Below the pieces are notes generated by a model. That model ran no database searches. It was given only the letters and a program-made list of their open reading frames with translations, and had not been told where the DNA came from. A program made the position numbers and the translations under genes. From Myxococcales bacterium (lineage in GTDB: Bacteria; Myxococcota_A; Polyangia; Polyangiales; JADJMO01): DNA of 64,000 bases. The stretch lies in contig JADJMO010000001.1 in assembly GCA_016709545.1 (NCBI GenBank), positions 372,001 through 436,000 of the forward strand, read 5' to 3'. Shown in pieces: positions 60,552-64,000 of the stretch (the first letter of the stretch is position 1; the number at the start of each line of letters is the position of its first letter).

Positions 60552-61591
60552 GGCACCGGGACGGTCCACCCGAGGCTCCCGCCGTTCAGCGCCGGGCGGA
60601 CCGGGTCCGGGTCCTTGCGGGTCAGGAAGTAGGTGCTGATGGCGACACCGGAGAGCAGCACGGCGGAGCCGGTCCAGAACCACCACTGAGAGGTCAAGGA
60701 CCGCTTCTCTTCGGGCAAGGTCGCCTTGAGGTCGACGCTCTCGCCGGCCTGCGCATTCACCTCCGCCTCGTAGGTGACGTGCCCCGGCTTCTTCACAATC
60801 ACGCGGTATTTCCCGGCGGGCCGCGAGACGTCGACCGGGGCCATCCCCACGTCGAGCCCGTTTACGCTGACGATCGCGCCCGGCTGATCGCAGCCCACGT
60901 GAAACGTCGCGGGCAGCTTGTCCAGCGAGAGCGTGAGCGTCGTCACCGAACCCGGGCCGAACGTCTTGTTCACGATCGCGTCGGCGAAACCCTTCCGGGA
61001 CAGCGTCAGCACGTGCGTGCCAGGATCGAGCACCACCTTGAAGGTGGCCGCGGGCGGGGCCTCGCCAGGACCGGGCGCGCGCAGCCCCGAAACGAGGACG
61101 GGCACGCCGGTCGAAGACTCCACCTCGAGCGGCCGACCATCGATGCCGATGGCCGCGTTCGCTGGATCGAGGGTGATGGAAGCGGTCGCCAGCAGGCCTT
61201 CGATCTGCGTGAGATAGGCCTTGTTGTCGGCGAGGACGCCCTCGGGGAGCTGCGTGCCTCCCGACGCTTCGTTCTCGGCCAGCGCTCGTCGCAGCGTCTT
61301 GCGGGCGCGGGTGTAGCGCCCGAGGGCCCGCTCGCAGACCGCGATGTTCGAGGTGGTGATGGCGTGCGGCCTGAGCTTCGCGGCCTTCTCGAAGCTGACG
61401 AGCGCCTCGGCCCACTGCGTGGACTTCACGAGCTCGGTGCCCTTGAGGAAGGCCTCCCTCGCGAGCGCGACCTCGTCGGGCTCCTTCGGGCTGTCGGCCC
61501 AGGCGGAGCCGCTCGCGGCCAGCAGCAAGGCGAGGACGACCGCCGAGCGCGCGAGTGCGCGCGCGCCTCGATCAATAGGGTGATTTCTCAA
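60548..61591 (-). CDS. TPR-PEGA domain membrane protein
   Basis: A 347-residue envelope protein. A signal sequence (VVLALLLAASGSAWA) is followed by TPR-like helices (ALVSFEKAAKLRPHAITTSN, CERALGRYTRARKTLRRAL), then PEGA-type repeats (DPANAAIGIDGRPLEV; DQPGAIVSVNGLDVG; RPAGKYRVIVKKPGH) and a C-terminal helix (WWFWTGSAVLLSGVAISTYFL). PEGA domains are thought to bind sugars or peptides at the surface. The start is TTG at 61591, with a GGGAGGG ribosome-binding site, and lies 20 bases inside the kinase gene. Its stop overlaps the FGE gene, so it is the link between kinase and surface lipoproteins. Confidence 0.88.
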   Translation of the reverse strand: MRNHPIDRGARALARSAVVLALLLAASGSAWADSPKEPDEVALAREAFLKGTELVKSTQWAEALVSFEKAAKLRPHAITTSNIAVCERALGRYTRARKTLRRALAENEASGGTQLPEGVLADNKAYLTQIEGLLATASITLDPANAAIGIDGRPLEVESSTGVPVLVSGLRAPGPGEAPPAATFKVVLDPGTHVLTLSRKGFADAIVNKTFGPGSVTTLTLSLDKLPATFHVGCDQPGAIVSVNGLDVGMAPVDVSRPAGKYRVIVKKPGHVTYEAEVNAQAGESVDLKATLPEEKRSLTSQWWFWTGSAVLLSGVAISTYFLTRKDPDPVRPALNGGSLGWTVPVP

Positions 61592-63047
61592 CGATCCCTC
61601 CCGGTTGCGTCTTGGTGGTCGAGGGCGGTGGCGACGCGACGGGCACCGACGCGACCGGCGCTGTCGGGGTAGGGGTCGGGGAGGGCGCGGTCGCGGCCTT
61701 GGTCGGTTCCTTCGCCGGCCGCGGTGCGGGTCCGGTCGGTGGAGCGACGGACTTCGAGGCCGAGGCGGTCGTGAGGGGCTCTGCCGACACGCTCGATGGT
61801 GGCGCAGTCGTCGTCGACGGATCGCTCGAAGGGGTCGGCTGGGGCTTGGCCGCGGGCGGTGGCGAGACTTCCGTCGTGGGCGCGTGGCTCGCGTTCATGC
61901 GCCACACACCGAGCCCCACGGCGCCGCCCACGACGACGCTCGCCATCGCGAGGAAGAGCGCGGTGGAACCGCGCCGGGGCACTCCGGCCGTGATGCGGTC
62001 GGCGGCGGTCGCCGAGTTCGTCCCTCCCGCGCTCCTCGCCATGGCTGGCAGCGCGGTGTCGGCGAACTCGCTGGCGCTGCGGTCGCCCGTCCTCACTCGT
62101 CCGCCGGAATCTCCGAGGCCCGAGTCGACGCGGGGTGGGTTGCTCTTGTGGGCCGCTGGCTCGCCGAAGCTGCGCGCGGCCACGTCGGTGTAGCGACGCA
62201 GCAGGGCCTGCACCTCCGCGAGGGTCTGGGGGCGCTGGCGCCGATCGCGGGTGAGCATCCGGCTCACCAGACCGGTCAAGTCCCGCGGGATGGTCGGCAT
62301 GGCGACGGCGAGGTCGGGCAGCGACTCCATCGTGACCATCTTGATGATCTGGCCGATGTTGTCGGCCTGCGTCGGGCGCTCGCCGGAGAGGCACTCGAAG
62401 AAGATCACGCCGAGCGCCCAGATGTCCGCGCGGTGGTCGATGTCCTTGTCGCCGAAGATCTGTTCGGGCGACATGTAGTACGGCGTGCCGAGCATCATGC
62501 CGGTACCGGTGAGGCCCCCGGTGGCCCCGGTGGCCGTCTCGCTCGCCGCCACCTTGGCGATCCCGAAATCGAGCACCTTGATGCTGCTCGGTGCCCCCGG
62601 CTCGTTGACGAGGAAGATGTTGTCGGGCTTCAGGTCGCGGTGGACGATGCCGGCGGCGTGGGCGGCTCCGACCGCTGAGACGACCGAGGCCATGATGCGC
62701 GCGAACTCGGGGATGGGGAGCGAGCGCTCGCGGACCAGCCGCTCCCCCAGCGACTCCCCGTCGAGGTACTCCATGACCATGCACGGCGCACCGTCGTCGA
62801 GTTCGAGGACGTCGTGGATCTCCACGATGTGAGGGTGACGGACGGCGCAGGACGCCCTCGCCTCGCGGAGGAACCGGGTGCGGACCTGCGCGTCCTGCGC
62901 GGTCTCGGGGTGGAGCATCTTGAGGGCCACCATCTTGTCGGTGACGGTGTGCTTCGCCGCCCACACCGTGCCCATGCCGCCCTCGCCGAGCTTGCGCGCG
63001 AGCCGATACCGACCCGCCACCACAGCATCGGCAGCAAGCTCTACCAC
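61572..63047 (-). CDS. PknB-type membrane Ser/Thr protein kinase
   Basis: A 491-residue receptor kinase. The kinase domain (residues about 12-280) is complete: LGEGGMGTVW, VALKMLH, HRDLKPDN, VLDFGIAKVA, GTPYYMSPEQIF and DIWALGVIFFECLSG. A juxtamembrane linker precedes one helix (STALFLAMASVVVGGAVGLGVW) near residue 375. The last 95 residues are a Pro/Thr/Ser/Ala-rich extracytoplasmic tail without PASTA repeats. The GTG start is at VVELAADAVVAGRYRL. It begins an operon with the PEGA and two FGE proteins, which are probable parts of its surface sensing system. Confidence 0.95.
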   Translation of the reverse strand: MVELAADAVVAGRYRLARKLGEGGMGTVWAAKHTVTDKMVALKMLHPETAQDAQVRTRFLREARASCAVRHPHIVEIHDVLELDDGAPCMVMEYLDGESLGERLVRERSLPIPEFARIMASVVSAVGAAHAAGIVHRDLKPDNIFLVNEPGAPSSIKVLDFGIAKVAASETATGATGGLTGTGMMLGTPYYMSPEQIFGDKDIDHRADIWALGVIFFECLSGERPTQADNIGQIIKMVTMESLPDLAVAMPTIPRDLTGLVSRMLTRDRRQRPQTLAEVQALLRRYTDVAARSFGEPAAHKSNPPRVDSGLGDSGGRVRTGDRSASEFADTALPAMARSAGGTNSATAADRITAGVPRRGSTALFLAMASVVVGGAVGLGVWRMNASHAPTTEVSPPPAAKPQPTPSSDPSTTTAPPSSVSAEPLTTASASKSVAPPTGPAPRPAKEPTKAATAPSPTPTPTAPVASVPVASPPPSTTKTQPGGIVEKSPY

Positions 63048-63147
63048 TCGCGGATGAGACCGCCGTCACCGCGCGAAAGCAAGGCCTCTCTGGCGCAGTC
63101 CCCCCGCTCGCCAGTCACTCTTGATCGGAGCGCAAGCGTGGCATGTC

Positions 63148-64000
63148 CTACAAGAACAGCACGTCCACGGTCTCGCCCGCGGCGAGGCCTGCGCTGTCCT
63201 TCGGCACCACCGCGACCGCTTCGGCGAGGCCGAGCGACACGATCGAGCCCGAGGCCTGCGAGGCGAGCGGCACCACCGAATCGCCCTCCACGCGCACGCG
63301 CACGAGCTCCGTGCGCCCGGGCTGGTGCTTCACCGCCGCGCCGAGCCGCATGCGTCGCGGGACGGGCAACGGCTGCGCGACCCCCGACAGCGCCGCGAGC
63401 AACGGCGCGCCGAACAGCAGGTAGGTGATGGCCGCCGACACCACGTTGCCCGGCAGCCCGAGCACGTACGTGGACCCTCGGCGTCCGAACGCGATCGGCT
63501 TGCCCGGCTTGAGCGCGACCTTGTGGAAGTCGAGCGTGACCCCGACCGCCTCGAGCGTGGGCCGCACCAGATCGTGATCGCCGACCGAGACGCCGCCGAT
63601 CGTGAACACCACGTCGGCGTTGGCGAGCGCCTCCTCGACCGCGGCGCGCAGCGCGACGGGCTCGTCGGCGGCGATCGGCAAGACCCGCGCGACCGCGCCC
63701 GCGGCCTCGGCGAACGCGGCGATGGTGGGCCCGTTGGTCTCGACGATCGTCCCCGCGCGCGGTGGATCGCCGGGCGCGCGGAGCTCGTCGCCGGTGGCGA
63801 GCACCGTCACGATCGGCCTGCGGACCACCTGCGGCTCGAGCTCCCCGAAGGTGAGGAGCAGCGGCAGGTGCTGCGGCCCGAGCCGCGTGCCGCGCGGGAT
63901 GCACAGCGCCCCCTCGGCCACGTCCACGCCGCGCGCGCGGATGTTGGCGCCGGCCTTGGGCAGCTCGCGGATGACGAGGCGGTCGCCCTCGCGGGAGACG
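63148..64000 (-). CDS. moeA: Molybdopterin molybdotransferase, 5' end beyond the window
   Basis: The C-terminal 283 residues of MoeA, which inserts molybdenum into adenylylated molybdopterin. The frame is open to the window edge, so the N-terminus is cut off. Seen are GANIRARGVDVAEGAL, PIVTVLATGDEL (the TGDEL substrate motif), IVETNGPTIAAF, IGGVSVGDHDLVRPTL, ALKPGKPIAFG and VLGLPGNVVSAAITYLLF. The closing beta-barrel domain ends near 63150 with ETVDVLFL. The MoeA-N and MogA-like domains are both represented. It stops 100 bases before the kinase gene, same strand, with no obvious functional link. Confidence 0.93.
   Translation of the reverse strand, partial: VSREGDRLVIRELPKAGANIRARGVDVAEGALCIPRGTRLGPQHLPLLLTFGELEPQVVRRPIVTVLATGDELRAPGDPPRAGTIVETNGPTIAAFAEAAGAVARVLPIAADEPVALRAAVEEALANADVVFTIGGVSVGDHDLVRPTLEAVGVTLDFHKVALKPGKPIAFGRRGSTYVLGLPGNVVSAAITYLLFGAPLLAALSGVAQPLPVPRRMRLGAAVKHQPGRTELVRVRVEGDSVVPLASQASGSIVSLGLAEAVAVVPKDSAGLAAGETVDVLFL

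Overview
The window is high-GC DNA of myxobacterial type (Myxococcota, probably Polyangiales). This is inferred from Hanks-type Ser/Thr kinases in transcription units with PEGA and FGE-sulfatase lipoproteins, Cys-rich and Asp/Ser/Gly-tailed lipoproteins, a histone H1-like basic protein, single-domain response regulators and NtrC-type regulators. No rRNA, tRNA, transposase, integrase or CRISPR array was seen.

Left flank (1-15925). A zinc-ribbon Ser/Thr kinase is followed by an AbiE-like toxin-antitoxin pair with a 19-bp palindrome over the antitoxin start, then an aldehyde dehydrogenase. Next come a tightly overlapped housekeeping run (lipoprotein, argJ, pyrD, a small membrane protein, a GNAT acetyltransferase, a NUDIX hydrolase), a four-part cNMP/TGS/SAD/uridine-kinase fusion, a hemX-hemA-hemC operon and a frameshifted astA.

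Central block (15980-53789). About 38 kb is devoted almost wholly to ion, osmotic and envelope stress. It holds three cation/proton antiporters (CPA1, NhaA, CPA2) and a ClC exchanger. It also holds three MscS channels, a DUF389 membrane protein, trehalose synthesis (a membrane-anchored OtsA plus OtsB) beside a GH15 hydrolase, and ten universal-stress (USP) domains in five proteins. A second Tol-Pal-like module is fused to a two-component/sigma-54 regulatory set. Regulators are MarR, an NhaR-like LysR, an NtrC type, two CheY-like receivers and a GGDEF protein. One apparent transcription unit (51922 to 38763, minus) joins nhaR, a small gene, CPA2, an APC permease-USP fusion, two USP genes, mscS, a GGDEF gene, a 1047-residue transmembrane ATPase and two more mscS genes. 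Two copies of TTGGA-N2-TCCAA lie before nhaA-CPA1 and between otsA and the GH15 gene. The MarR gene is inside the otsA operon, so a MarR-controlled osmotic/ionic regulon is likely. A compact RNA-like element with a UUCG terminator lies at 28844-28962.

Right flank (53989-64000). This holds a small lipoprotein, a DUF2156 (MprF-like) transferase, a two-domain PPK2 polyphosphate kinase, a kinase-PEGA-FGE-FGE operon and the 3' part of moeA.

Four otherwise well-conserved genes (astA, the DUF389 gene, otsA, the GGDEF gene) are each split by one single-base frameshift. Assembly indels are the simplest explanation, but real decay cannot be excluded from sequence alone.
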